Assembly: GCF_018829635.1 (NCBI RefSeq)
Contig: NZ_JAHKKG010000004.1
Location: 715,660 to 779,659 of the forward strand
From: Paractinoplanes bogorensis
GTDB taxonomy: Bacteria > Actinomycetota > Actinomycetes > Mycobacteriales > Micromonosporaceae
Reading direction: 5' to 3'
DNA length: 64,000 nucleotides
The position numbers and the translations under genes were made by a program. Of the stretch, positions 51,963 through 61,037 are shown in pieces. The first letter of the stretch is position 1; the number at the start of each line of letters is the position of its first letter. The notes beneath the pieces are model-generated. The model was not told where the DNA came from and did not search any database. It worked only from the letters and a program-made list of their open reading frames with translations.

Positions 51963-53324
51963 ATGCAGAGTTTCGACGTGGTGGTGGTGGGAGCGGGGCC
52001 CGGCGGCGAGGTCGCGGCGGGCAAGCTCGCCGAGGCGGGTCTCAGCGTGGCGATCGTGGAGGGCGACCATGTCGGCGGGGAGTGTTCGTTCTATGCGTGC
52101 ATTCCGTCGAAGGCGCTGCTCCGGCCCGGTGAACTGCTCGAGGAGGCGCGGCACGTGCCCGGCACCGCCGAGGCCGTGACCGGGCCGCTCGACGTGGCGG
52201 CGGTGCTGCGCCGGCGCGACGAACTGATCAACAACGAGGACGACAGCGGCCAGGTGCCGTGGCTGGTCGACCGGGGCGTCACGCTCGTGCGCGGCTGGGG
52301 CCGGATCGCGGGGGAGCGGCAGGTCGCGGTCGGCGACGAGATCCTCGAGGCGCGGCGGGCGGTGATCCTGGCCGGCGGAACCCGGGCCGCGCTGCCCGCC
52401 ATCGACGGCCTGGCCGAGGCTGACCCGTGGACCAACCGTGAGGCGACCACGGCCAAGGAGATCCCGGCGTCGCTGGTCATCGTCGGTGCGGGTGTCGTCG
52501 GGTCCGAGATGGCCCAGGCCTACGTGTCGCTCGGTGCGCGGGTCACGCTGGTGGCCGGCCGGGGGCTGCTGACCCGCGAGGAGGACTTCGCCGGCGAGCA
52601 GGTGGCCGCCTCGCTCACCGAGCAGGGCGTCGACGTCCGCACGGGGCAGCGCCCGACGGCCGTCCGGCGCGACGCCGACGGGGTGACCGTCACGCTCGCC
52701 GACGGCAGCACCGTGAACGCCGACGAGATCCTGATCGCCACCGGGCGTACGCCGCAAGCGGTTGATCTGGGGTTGGACGTTGTCGGCGTCAAAGCGGGCG
52801 GTTATCTGGACGTCGATGAGCGAATGCGCATCCCCGGCCTCGAATGGCTGTACGTGATCGGCGACCTGAACGGCCGCGCCCTGTTCACGCACATGGCCAA
52901 GTATCAGGCCGCGATCGCCGCCGGCGAGATCCTCGGCAAGCCGATGGTCGCCGGTCACCTGGCCGACGGGCCCGGCGCGCCGCGCGTCATCTTCACGTCG
53001 CCGCAGGTCGCCGCGGTCGGGCACACCACGGCCAGCGCGCAGGCGGCCGGGCTGAACGTCCGCGTCGTCGACGTGCCGACCGAGGCCAACGCGGGCGGTT
53101 CCTACTCGGGCGGCGGCGTCGGCAATGCGCGTTTCCTGGTCGACGAGGACCGTGGAGTGCTCGTCGGCGTCACCATCACCGGCACCGCGGTGGCCGAGTT
53201 CCTGCAGGCGGCCACGATCGCGATCGTCGGCGAGGTGCCGGTCACCCGGCTGCGCCACGCGATCCCGTCGTTCCCCACCCGCAGCGAGCTGTGGCTGTAC
53301 TTCTTCAACAACTACGGAATCTGA
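51963..53324 (+). CDS. Pyridine nucleotide-disulfide oxidoreductase (dihydrolipoamide dehydrogenase/MerA-like)
   Basis: A 453-residue flavoenzyme: FAD motif VVVGAGPGGEVAAGKLAEAG, redox-active disulfide in GGECSFYACIPSK (C-x4-C), NAD motif VIVGAGVVGSEMAQAYVSLG, a second FAD contact YVIGDLN, and C-terminal RHAIPSFPTRSEL, keeping the catalytic His and Glu. The residues around the disulfide differ from the usual GGTCLNVGCIPSK of E3 enzymes, so lipoamide is not certain. ATG at 51963 lies 9 nt after GATCAT. The 3' end overlaps the convergent DUF3152 gene by 13 bp. Confidence 0.85.
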   Translation: MQSFDVVVVGAGPGGEVAAGKLAEAGLSVAIVEGDHVGGECSFYACIPSKALLRPGELLEEARHVPGTAEAVTGPLDVAAVLRRRDELINNEDDSGQVPWLVDRGVTLVRGWGRIAGERQVAVGDEILEARRAVILAGGTRAALPAIDGLAEADPWTNREATTAKEIPASLVIVGAGVVGSEMAQAYVSLGARVTLVAGRGLLTREEDFAGEQVAASLTEQGVDVRTGQRPTAVRRDADGVTVTLADGSTVNADEILIATGRTPQAVDLGLDVVGVKAGGYLDVDERMRIPGLEWLYVIGDLNGRALFTHMAKYQAAIAAGEILGKPMVAGHLADGPGAPRVIFTSPQVAAVGHTTASAQAAGLNVRVVDVPTEANAGGSYSGGGVGNARFLVDEDRGVLVGVTITGTAVAEFLQAATIAIVGEVPVTRLRHAIPSFPTRSELWLYFFNNYGI

Positions 53325-54055
53325 GCCGGGTACTGCCCGGACGGTCCCTGATAGAGGGTGCCGTCCGGGTAGGGCCAGGCGTTCGGGCGGCAGCCGTGCA
53401 GGCCGAGCGTCTGCTGCAGCATGACCGGGGCGAGCGCCCCCGGGGCCGGGCACAGCTCGTGGCCGTGGCCGAGGCGGTGGCCGACCTCGTGGTTCACCAT
53501 GTACTGCCGGTAGGTGCCGAGCTTGCCCTGGTAGCCGGGGACGCCGCCGGTCCAGCGGGCCACGTTGAGCACCACCTTGGCGCCGTTACGGCACGACGTG
53601 TAGCCGTCCGACAGGTCGCCGCACAACTCGCCGCGGGTGCCCGGCGTGGCCAGGTAGAGCGTGAAGTCGGACGGCTCGCCCGGCCCGACCCGCTCGAACC
53701 GCCATTGTCCGCCCGCTGTCCACCCGCGCGGATCGCTCAGGATCGTGCCGACCGCCGCCGCGAACCCGGCCGCCGGTACACCCTTGATCTCGCGCTCGAC
53801 CACCACCCGGTAGCGCATCAGCCGCCCGCCCGTGCCCGCCGTCCGGGTGCCCGCCGGAGCGACCATCCACCGCGCGCTGCCCCGGGCCGGATAGCTGATC
53901 GGTATCGGTCGCGCGGACGTGGGCTTCACGGTCGGTGAGGGCCGCGGCGCCGGGGGAGCGGGCGGGGCCGTACCGGTCGCCACGGCGGTGCTGCAGCCGG
54001 TCAGCAGACCGGCCGCACACACGGCCAGGGCCCAGCGGTGAATCCGTGTCGTCAT
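53312..54055 (-). CDS. DUF3152 lipoprotein, predicted zinc peptidase
   Basis: A 247-residue lipoprotein: signal ALAVCAAGLLTGC with lipobox LTGC, a Pro-rich linker, then a DUF3152 domain with the metzincin-like motif NHEVGHRLGHGHELCP and a later Met-containing turn (APVMLQQTLGL). DUF3152 proteins are predicted extracellular metalloproteases of actinobacteria; their substrates are unknown. Confidence 0.88.
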   Translation of the reverse strand: MTTRIHRWALAVCAAGLLTGCSTAVATGTAPPAPPAPRPSPTVKPTSARPIPISYPARGSARWMVAPAGTRTAGTGGRLMRYRVVVEREIKGVPAAGFAAAVGTILSDPRGWTAGGQWRFERVGPGEPSDFTLYLATPGTRGELCGDLSDGYTSCRNGAKVVLNVARWTGGVPGYQGKLGTYRQYMVNHEVGHRLGHGHELCPAPGALAPVMLQQTLGLHGCRPNAWPYPDGTLYQGPSGQYPAQIP

Positions 54056-54118
54056 GCCATCCCTCCGATCGACATGACGTTCGCCGCGGTGAGCCCACGT
54101 TGCTCGATGACTGATAGC

Positions 54119-55585
54119 TCACATTTTCAGCACCGGCCAGCCGGCCAGGTCGGACAGCATCTGCCGGTCATGGGTGGCCACCACGACCGCCGCCGAGGTG
54201 GTGCGCAGCGCCTCGGTCAGCTCGTCGACCAGGGTGGCCGACAGGTGGTTGGTCGGCTCGTCCAGGATCAGCACATCCGGCCGCCCGGCGAGCACGTCCT
54301 CCAGGTGGCGCCTGCGATGCTGGCCCGGCGACATCCGGGCCGCGGGCGGGTACACCTCCTGGGCCAGATAGCCGGCCCGCGCCCCGGACAGCAGCCGTAC
54401 GCCCCCGGTCGTGGCGGCGAGCGTGCCCGCCAGCACGGCCAGCAGCGTCGACTTCCCAGCGCCGTTCGGGCCGGTCACCAGCAGCCGGTCACCGCCGGCG
54501 AGCCGCAGCCCCACCGGCGTGCCGAGACGGCCGGCCACCGTTATCCCGTACGCGTCCAGCAGGGCAACGCCGGCCCGGGTGTCATTCCCGTACGTCCGCA
54601 GCGGGCGCGGCGGCGCAGGCAGCGTGATCCGGTGCGCGGCCAAGGCATCCTGCCGCCGTTTGAGGGCCTGCACGATCCCGGGCGCGCGACTCTGCCGCTT
54701 GTGCCGCTCGACCCCCTTGTCCGGCCGCCAGCCCGTGCTGAGCCGCCCGCGCGCCTCCTCGACCGCGCCGGCCAGCCGCTGATGCTCGGCGACCTGGGCG
54801 TCGTACTCCTGCTGCCAGCGCTCCTGCTCCCGCCGCCGGCCGTCCTGCCAGCCCGAATAGCCGCCCGCATGCAGCCGGGGCCGCCCGTCCGGGGTGGCGT
54901 CGAGGTCGAGGAACTCCTCGGCCACGTCCCGCAGCAGCGCCCGGTCGTGCGTCACGATCAGCACCCCGCCGGGATGCTGCCGCAGCCGCTCGGTCAGGAA
55001 GGCCAGGCCGCCGGCGTCGAGATGGTTGGTCGGCTCGTCCAGCAACAGCAGATCGGCCGGTGAACCCAGGACACAGGCCAGCCGTACGCGGTACCGCTGG
55101 CCCACGGACAACGTGGCGAGCGGCCGGTCCCGGTCGGTGCACGCGTCGAGGGCCTCCAGGGCGACGTCGACCCGGCGCTCGGCGTCCCACGCGTCCAGCC
55201 GGGTGGCCAGCTCGAGGGCGGCCGCATAGCGTTCCGGCTCCGCCTCGACGACTCGCAGCGCCGCGTCGAACTCGAGCAGAGCCAGCACGGCGGGCCGGAT
55301 CGCCTCGGCCACGAGCGTGCCGACCGTCTCGCCGCCGTCGGCGGGCAGCGCCTGCCCGGCCACGCCGATCGAACCGGACCGGTGCACCTGGCCCTGATCA
55401 GGTTCGGTCAGCCCGGCCAGCACGTGCAGCAGCGTCGTCTTGCCGCTGCCGTTGGGACCGACGACCGCGAGGCGCGACCGGGCCGACACCGTGACGTCGA
55501 CGCCGTCGAGGACCACACGGTCACCCCGGACGACACGGAGGCCTTCCGCGCGTACGTGGGAAAGGGATTTCTGAATGGTGTTCAC
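54119..55585 (-). CDS. ABC-F ribosome-associated ATPase
   Basis: A 488-residue protein with two ATPase domains and no membrane segment: Walker [10 protein letters not shown] and GPNGAGKST; signatures LSVGQ and [13 protein letters not shown] and DEPTNHLS. The charged interdomain linker (about residues 240-320) contacts the ribosomal P/E site in ABC-F proteins. It could be a housekeeping translation factor or an antibiotic-resistance ABC-F. GTG at 55585 is the likely start but lacks a strong ribosome binding site. The first codons coincide with a copy of the dispersed CGTACG motif (55546-55578). Confidence 0.85.
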   Translation of the reverse strand: MNTIQKSLSHVRAEGLRVVRGDRVVLDGVDVTVSARSRLAVVGPNGSGKTTLLHVLAGLTEPDQGQVHRSGSIGVAGQALPADGGETVGTLVAEAIRPAVLALLEFDAALRVVEAEPERYAAALELATRLDAWDAERRVDVALEALDACTDRDRPLATLSVGQRYRVRLACVLGSPADLLLLDEPTNHLDAGGLAFLTERLRQHPGGVLIVTHDRALLRDVAEEFLDLDATPDGRPRLHAGGYSGWQDGRRREQERWQQEYDAQVAEHQRLAGAVEEARGRLSTGWRPDKGVERHKRQSRAPGIVQALKRRQDALAAHRITLPAPPRPLRTYGNDTRAGVALLDAYGITVAGRLGTPVGLRLAGGDRLLVTGPNGAGKSTLLAVLAGTLAATTGGVRLLSGARAGYLAQEVYPPAARMSPGQHRRRHLEDVLAGRPDVLILDEPTNHLSATLVDELTEALRTTSAAVVVATHDRQMLSDLAGWPVLKM

Positions 55586-55794
55586 GGGATCTGCTCTCGG
55601 CTCGTCTGGGAGCCGGGCAGGGCACAGGGGCACCGCCCGGCGGGAACGCCAGGACGGCGGGCAGAAACAGGTCGTCGGCCGCCGTCAGCGGCCGGACCGC
55701 AACCTCATGAAGGCGATGCCGGTGAACATGCGCGCAACCGTACCCGGGCATCCCCGGCCACGCGCGCGAATATTGCGCGCGGGTACGGTGCGGT

Positions 55795-57639
55795 GTGGAC
55801 CTCGCCCGTCGCTGGTTGCCGCCGCTGCTCGCCCTCATCGCGTTCGCCACCGGCGGCCTGCTGTTCGCCCGCGTCGATGACGGAATGGTGCGCGATCATG
55901 TCGTCGCGGACGGTGTTCCGCTCGACATCGTGCGCCCGCCGAGCGCCGACCGGACGCCGGGCGTCGTGGTGGTGCACGGGTTCGCGGGTTCGGCACGGCT
56001 GATGGCACCGTTCGGCGACACGCTCGCCGCGCGCGGTTACACGGTGGTCCTGCCCGACCTCGACGGCCATGGCGCGAACACCCGATCCCCGGTCGACCTG
56101 CAGCGCGACCTCGATGTCGCCGTCGCTCACCTTCGCTCACTCCCGAGCGTCGATCCGGCGCGGATCGCCCTGGTCGGCCATTCGATGGGCGCGACCGCGG
56201 TCACCACGTACGCCGCCGCGCACCCGGACATCGCCGCGACCGTCGCCATCTCCCTGCCTTCGGCCGTCGCGTCGCCGTCGCCTTCGTCGTCGCCGCTGCT
56301 CGCGCTGGTCGGGCAGTTCGAGTTCCCGGGCTTCCACAAGGCGGCGTCCGCGGCCGGCGGGCGTGCGGAGGTCGTGCCCGGCGCCGAGCACATTTCCATC
56401 CTGTACGCGTCCAGGACGCACCACCGCACCGCCGACTGGCTCGACTCCACGTTGGACCGTCCGGCCACCGGCGCGCTCCCGTCCCCGATGCGGCGGCTCA
56501 CCGCGGCCGGTTTCCTGTTTCTGGGGCTGCTGCTCGGCTTCGCCCCGGTGACCCGGCTGCTGCTCGGCCGCCCCACCCCGGGCGGCGGGTGGCTTGGCCG
56601 TCGCGCGGCGGGCAGTGGGCGCCTCGACCACCTGGAGCAGTCGGCTGGCCCGGGCTCTTCCGCGGCGGGTTCGCCCTCTCCGGTCGGCGGTTCGCGTTCT
56701 TCCGCGGCGGGCGGTGGCCGTCGCGCGGCGGGCAGTGGGCGCCTCGACCACCTGGAGCAGTCGGCTGGCCCGCGTTCTTCCGCGGCGGGTTCGCCCTCTC
56801 CGGCCGGCGGTTCGCGTTCTTCCGCGGCGGGTTCGCGTTCTCCCGCGCGGGCACGCGTTCAGGCTTCCTCGCGCGTCGGCCGGATTCGCTCCTCGGCCCA
56901 CGCGTGGTTTCGCGAGCTGATCTCCCCGCGTTTCGGCCGGGTCGCGGCGGTGGCGGCCGGGGCGGCGGTCCTCGCCGTGCTGGTGGCACCGTTTCTGCCG
57001 AGCACACGGCTGCAACTGGGTGGCTTCACGGCCGGGTTCACCGGCTTGATGGGCGTGGCCGTTCTCGCGTATCTCCGCAAGCCTTTCTCCCCGCCCGGTG
57101 GCGTGCGCTCACTGCTCGCCGCGCCCGTGCTGATCGCCTACACCGCGGCCGCGATCGCCCTCCCGCTGCAGCTCGGCTTCACCCATGCGATCCCCGTCGG
57201 GCCGCGGTGGTGGCTGCTGGTGCTGGTGTGGGCCGGTTTCGCCGTGCTCGCCTATGCCACCGGCCGGCTCGACAGCGGTTCGGCGCCTGCCTACGCGAGC
57301 GGCCGGCTCGGCAACGGTTCGGCACCTGCCGACGCGAGCGGCCGGCTCGGCAACGGTTCGGTCCGGGCCTCCGCGAGCGGCCGAGCCGGTGGCGGTTCGG
57401 TGCGCGCCGACCTGATCGTTTCGGCGATCGCCGTGGCCGGGTTGACCGCCGCCGCCGTGACCGGTCTGACCTCGGGTTTCCTCGTGCTCGTGGTGCCGTT
57501 GCTGGTCGTTCTGATGCTCATTCAGTGCGCACTGAACGCCATCCTGCGCGCTACGGGCAGTCCGCCGTGGTTGATCGCGCTGCCGGGCGCCCTGCTGGTC
57601 GCCTGGCCGATCGCCACCACCCTGCCGGTCGTGATGTAG
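55795..57639 (+). CDS. Membrane-embedded alpha/beta hydrolase with repeat-filled cytoplasmic loops
   Basis: A 614-residue protein. One N-terminal helix (about 8-24) precedes an alpha/beta-hydrolase domain with VVVVHGFAGS, the nucleophile motif GHSMGA and EHISILY (His). Seven or more helices follow after residue 240. Two loops between helices are repeat arrays: residues ~268-347 (two 40-residue copies) and ~490-538 (four 13-residue copies). Since all units are multiples of 3 bp, the frame is intact. It starts at GTG, 5 nt after TACGGT. Substrate unknown. Confidence 0.75.
   Translation: MDLARRWLPPLLALIAFATGGLLFARVDDGMVRDHVVADGVPLDIVRPPSADRTPGVVVVHGFAGSARLMAPFGDTLAARGYTVVLPDLDGHGANTRSPVDLQRDLDVAVAHLRSLPSVDPARIALVGHSMGATAVTTYAAAHPDIAATVAISLPSAVASPSPSSSPLLALVGQFEFPGFHKAASAAGGRAEVVPGAEHISILYASRTHHRTADWLDSTLDRPATGALPSPMRRLTAAGFLFLGLLLGFAPVTRLLLGRPTPGGGWLGRRAAGSGRLDHLEQSAGPGSSAAGSPSPVGGSRSSAAGGGRRAAGSGRLDHLEQSAGPRSSAAGSPSPAGGSRSSAAGSRSPARARVQASSRVGRIRSSAHAWFRELISPRFGRVAAVAAGAAVLAVLVAPFLPSTRLQLGGFTAGFTGLMGVAVLAYLRKPFSPPGGVRSLLAAPVLIAYTAAAIALPLQLGFTHAIPVGPRWWLLVLVWAGFAVLAYATGRLDSGSAPAYASGRLGNGSAPADASGRLGNGSVRASASGRAGGGSVRADLIVSAIAVAGLTAAAVTGLTSGFLVLVVPLLVVLMLIQCALNAILRATGSPPWLIALPGALLVAWPIATTLPVVM
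56596..56835 (+). repeat. 120-bp coding duplication
   Basis: Two nearly identical 120-bp copies (56596-56715 and 56716-56835), encoding 40-residue units that begin GRRAAGSGRLDHLEQSAGP. Only a few bases differ, so the duplication is recent. Inside the unit are smaller TTCCGCGGCGGGTTCG-type repeats. Confidence 0.95.
57262..57411 (+). repeat. 39-bp coding repeats, four units
   Basis: Three complete 39-bp units and a shorter fourth, encoding GRL(D/G)(S/N)GSxxAxAS. They fill a loop between two hydrophobic helices of the membrane hydrolase. Confidence 0.93.
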
Positions 57640-57689
57640 CGACCCTTTCGCGCCGTCGTGACGACCGGGCCGGGCTCTATGCTCGCCGC

Positions 57690-58532
57690 GTGCCGAAGTC
57701 TGCGTGGGAACTGCTGCAAGCGGGCGACCCGTCGCTCGACCTTCCGCCGGGGCGGCTCGTCCACGGCGACGAGGGCGACGACGAGAAACCGGCGATGTGG
57801 GTGAGCGACGGCCCGGCGACCGGGGACCTCTGGCGATCCCTGCGCGCCGCCCAGCCGGCGACCGGCCTGTGCCCGCTGCTGCTCGATCACCTCACCGGCG
57901 ACCCGCGCCGCCCGTGGGACGACGGCGAACTCTGGCCTGGTGACGTGACCTCCCCGAGCGATCACGATCCCGGTGCGCTGCTGGCGCAGGGCTGGCGGGA
58001 CCAGATCGGCGACGTGCCGGGGGACCAGACCGGCGGCGCGGCGGGGGACCAGATCGGCGACGCGTCGGGGGACCGGATCGCCGTCACGGCACCGTTCGGG
58101 ACGCGGTGGCCTGGCCTGGCCGACGGCCGGAAACCGCCGGTCGATCCGGACGTGCGCGCGGCGCACTGCGTCGATCGTCTGCTGCGGTCCGATCCGCACC
58201 TGCGGCTCGGGCTCGTGCCGGCCGCCACCGGTAGTGCAGCCCTGGCCGTGGCCGGCTGGCAGGGTGCGGTCAACTACACCAATGACACGGCCAGGCTCTC
58301 CGCCGTGCTGGGCTCGTGGGAGGAACGGTTCGGGGCCCGCGTGATCGGAGCCGGATTCGCCGACCTCTACGTCAGCGTCGCCGCCCCGCCGGTCGATCAC
58401 GCCGACGCGCTGCGCGTGGCGGCCGAGCATTTCGCCTTCTGCCCGGACAACATCTGGCAGGGTGCGGGCTCGCTGACCGCCTACGCCGAGCAGTTGACCG
58501 ACGCCCCGATCTGGACCTTCTGGTGGGACTGA
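57690..58532 (+). CDS. DUF4253 protein with short internal repeat
   Basis: A 280-residue protein ending in the DUF4253 pattern (AVNYTNDTARLSAVLGSWEERFGARVIGAGFADLYVSVAAPP ... AAEHFAFCPDNIWQG, final WTFWWD). The family has no known function and is frequent in actinobacteria. Residues 104-130 are 24-bp-encoded octapeptide repeats (DQIGDVPG, DQTGGAAG, DQIGDASG; 57999-58070). It starts at GTG, 6 nt after TATGCT. Confidence 0.82.
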   Translation: MPKSAWELLQAGDPSLDLPPGRLVHGDEGDDEKPAMWVSDGPATGDLWRSLRAAQPATGLCPLLLDHLTGDPRRPWDDGELWPGDVTSPSDHDPGALLAQGWRDQIGDVPGDQTGGAAGDQIGDASGDRIAVTAPFGTRWPGLADGRKPPVDPDVRAAHCVDRLLRSDPHLRLGLVPAATGSAALAVAGWQGAVNYTNDTARLSAVLGSWEERFGARVIGAGFADLYVSVAAPPVDHADALRVAAEHFAFCPDNIWQGAGSLTAYAEQLTDAPIWTFWWD

Positions 58533-58557
58533 CCGGGACTGACCGGAAGGAAAGCCG

Positions 58558-59151
58558 TCAGGAGGCGCGCAGCATCGGCCAGCTCGTCGTGAAGCCCAGC
58601 CGCTCGAAGAACGGCACCGTCTCGTCGGTCGCGTGCAGATAGGCGGTGCCCGCGCCGGCCAGCGCCCCCCGCCGCAGCATCGTCTCGGTCAGCACCCGGG
58701 CGTACCCCGACCGGCGGAAACCGGCCACCGTGCCCACGTTGGCGATGCCCAGATGCCCGGCGGTCAGTATCGCGACCCCGGCCGCGACCGGCGTCCCGCT
58801 GTGCGTCTCGGCCACGTACGCGCCGATCAGCGGATTGGCCAGCACCTCGGCCGTGTACGCGGCGGACACGTCGCCCGGCGGCACCCCGAACGCGCTGCCG
58901 ACGACGCCCGCGAACGTCTCGTACTCGTCGCTGGCCAGCCGGCGGACCAGGGCCAGGTCGTCCGGCACCGAACCGGCCGACCGGCGCCCGTCCATGGCCG
59001 CGACCATCAGGATCCGGGGCTCGGTGAGACCGAGCCGGTCGGCCGTGCGGGGCCGGGACCGGGGGCGGCTGCGCAGGTGGGAGCGGCGGCGGGACGAGGC
59101 GAGCAGCTCGACGGCGGACCGGAAAGCGTGCTCGGCGGAATCGTGGTGCAT
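58558..59151 (-). CDS. GNAT-family acetyltransferase
   Basis: A 197-residue protein. The first ~45 residues are Arg/Ser-rich and poorly structured; the GNAT core includes GVAILTAGHLGIANVGTVAGFRRSGYARVLTETML (acetyl-CoA loop) and TAYLHATDETVPFFERLGF. ATG at 59151 has GAAGG 8 nt upstream; a later ATG near residue 49 would remove the basic region. Substrate unknown. Divergent from the SulP gene. Confidence 0.75.
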   Translation of the reverse strand: MHHDSAEHAFRSAVELLASSRRRSHLRSRPRSRPRTADRLGLTEPRILMVAAMDGRRSAGSVPDDLALVRRLASDEYETFAGVVGSAFGVPPGDVSAAYTAEVLANPLIGAYVAETHSGTPVAAGVAILTAGHLGIANVGTVAGFRRSGYARVLTETMLRRGALAGAGTAYLHATDETVPFFERLGFTTSWPMLRAS

Positions 59152-59269
59152 GGCGGCGACCTTCGTACGCGAAATTGTCTTACATCTCGGGAAGACTAAC
59201 TCGCCGAGGGGATTCTGCACTGCCCGTGCCGCGAGCGGGCGTGACGAGCGCCACCGTGATCTTCGCCGA

Positions 59270-59293
59270 CCCTACTCTCACGTGAGGGTAGGG
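59270..59293. promoter_or_regulatory. 24-bp palindromic operator over the sulP promoter
   Basis: Inverted repeat with arms CCCTACtCTCA and TGAGgGTAGGG around CG, one mismatched pair. Its right part overlaps TAGGGT (59289-59294), the probable -10 of the SulP gene whose GTG is 8 nt further. A repressor bound here would block the promoter. The regulator is not obvious locally. Confidence 0.7.
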
Positions 59294-59302
59294 TTTGGCC
59301 TC

Positions 59303-60769
59303 GTGTCGAAACCCGCCTGGCTGGCGTCTCCCCGTGTCTTCCGCACCGAGGTCCTCGCGGGCCTGGTCGTGGCCCTCGCCCTGATTCCCGAGGCCATCTC
59401 GTTCTCGATCCTGGCCGGCGTCGACCCGAAGATCGGCCTGTTCGCGTCGTTCACGATGGCCGTCACCATCGCGTTCACCGGCGGGCGCCCGGCCATGATC
59501 TCGGCCGCCACCGGTGCCGTCGCCCTGGTCGTGGCGCCGCTCGCCGCCTCGCACGGTCTCGGCTACCTGGTCGCGGCGGTCATCCTGGGCGGCCTCATCC
59601 AGGTGGTCCTGGCGCTGATCGGCGTGGCCAAGCTGATGCGGTTCATCCCGCGCAGCGTCATGGTCGGCTTCGTCAACGCGCTCGCCATCCTGATCTTCAG
59701 CGCGCAGGTGCCGCACCTGGTCGGCGTGCCGTGGCTGGTCTACCCGCTGGTCGCGGTCGCCCTGGCGATCATCTGGTTCCTGCCCCGGCTGACCACGGCC
59801 GTACCCGCACCGCTCGTCGCGATCGTCATCCTGACCGTTTTCACCGCGATCGCTCATGTCACCGTCCCCACGGTCGGTGACGAGGGCACGCTGCCGAGCA
59901 GCCTGCCGGTTCCGGGACTGCCCGACGTGCCGTTCACCTGGGCGACGGTGACGACCATTTTCCCGTACGCCGTCGGCATCGCCCTGGTCGGCCTGATGGA
60001 ATCGCTCATGACCGCCAAACTCGTGGACGACATCACCGACACGCCCTCGGACAAGACCCGGGAATCGTGGGGCCAGGGCGTCGCCAACATCGTCACCGGG
60101 CTGTTCGGCGGCATGGGCGGCTGCGCCATGATCGGCCAGACGATGATCAACGTGAAGACGTCCGGGGCGCGCACCCGGCTGTCCACGTTCCTGGCCGGGG
60201 TGTTCCTGCTCATCCTCGTCGTGGCGCTCGGCGACGTGGTCGCGACGATCCCGATGGCCGCGCTGGTCGCCGTGATGGTGATCGTGTCGGTGGGCACGTT
60301 CGACTGGCACAGCATCGCGCCGTCCACGCTCAAGCGCATGCCCGCCGGCGAGATCACCGTCATGCTCGTCACGGTCGCCGGAACGCTCGCCACGCACAAC
60401 CTGGCCGTCGGTGTTGTGCTCGGAGTGCTCACCGCGATGGTCGTTTTCGCGCGCCGGGTTGCGCACTTCGCCCAGGTGACCAGCGTGCTCATGCCCGACG
60501 GCGAGACGCGCGTCTACACCGTGCACGGGGAGCTGTTCTTCGCGTCCAGCAACGATCTGGTCCACCAGTTCGACTACGCCGGCGATCCCGCCCACGTGGT
60601 CATCGACATGAGCGCCGCGCACATCTGGGACGCGTCCTCCGTCGCCGCCCTCGACGCGATCACGCGCAAGTACGAGTCCCGCGGCAAGCGCGCCGAGATC
60701 ACCGGCTTGAACGAGGCGAGCGCCCGCTTCCACGAAAACCTGGCCGGCAAACTGGGCGCCGGCCACTGA
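59303..60769 (+). CDS. SulP-family anion transporter with STAS domain
   Basis: A 488-residue transporter with about 10-12 helices: TEVLAGLVVALALIPEAISFSILAGVDPKIGLFASF and MGGCAMIGQTMINVKTSGARTRLSTFLAG are SulP signatures. The C-terminal STAS domain begins about residue 405 (YTVHGELFFASSNDLVHQFDY, VIDMSAAHIWDASSVAALD). Sulfate or bicarbonate are typical substrates. GTG at 59303 is preferred because it sits 8 nt after a -10 element inside a strong palindrome. Its stop codon is part of the first unit of a 20-bp array. Confidence 0.9.
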   Translation: MSKPAWLASPRVFRTEVLAGLVVALALIPEAISFSILAGVDPKIGLFASFTMAVTIAFTGGRPAMISAATGAVALVVAPLAASHGLGYLVAAVILGGLIQVVLALIGVAKLMRFIPRSVMVGFVNALAILIFSAQVPHLVGVPWLVYPLVAVALAIIWFLPRLTTAVPAPLVAIVILTVFTAIAHVTVPTVGDEGTLPSSLPVPGLPDVPFTWATVTTIFPYAVGIALVGLMESLMTAKLVDDITDTPSDKTRESWGQGVANIVTGLFGGMGGCAMIGQTMINVKTSGARTRLSTFLAGVFLLILVVALGDVVATIPMAALVAVMVIVSVGTFDWHSIAPSTLKRMPAGEITVMLVTVAGTLATHNLAVGVVLGVLTAMVVFARRVAHFAQVTSVLMPDGETRVYTVHGELFFASSNDLVHQFDYAGDPAHVVIDMSAAHIWDASSVAALDAITRKYESRGKRAEITGLNEASARFHENLAGKLGAGH

Positions 60770-60990
60770 TCAAGCGGTGCGCGCACTGATTGAGCGGTGC
60801 GCGCACTGATTGAGCGGTGCGCGCACTGATTGAGCGGTGCGCGCAGCGGGATGAGCGGTGCGCGCAATGATTGAGCGGTGCGTGTAGCGGGATGAGCGGT
60901 GCGTGTAGCGGGATGAGCGGTGCGCGCAGCGGGATGAGCGGTGCGCGCAGCGGGATGAGCGGTGCGCGCAACGGTTGAGCGGTGCACGCA
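60765..60990 (+). repeat. 20-21-bp tandem array, eleven units
   Basis: Eleven units of ACTGATTGAGCGGTGCGCGC or AGCGGGATGAGCGGTGCGCGC type. The first unit contains the stop codon of the SulP gene, so the array begins inside the coding sequence. Two subtypes (20 and 21 bp) are interleaved in blocks. Confidence 0.96.
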
Positions 60991-61037
60991 TTGCCGGGCG
61001 GTCCGGGTGCCGGGCGCCGATAGGGCACACTTGTCCG

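Noticed and set aside
60765..60990. CRISPR-like appearance of the 20-bp array
   Set aside because: Units are directly adjacent with no spacers, and no cas genes are present; it is a minisatellite.
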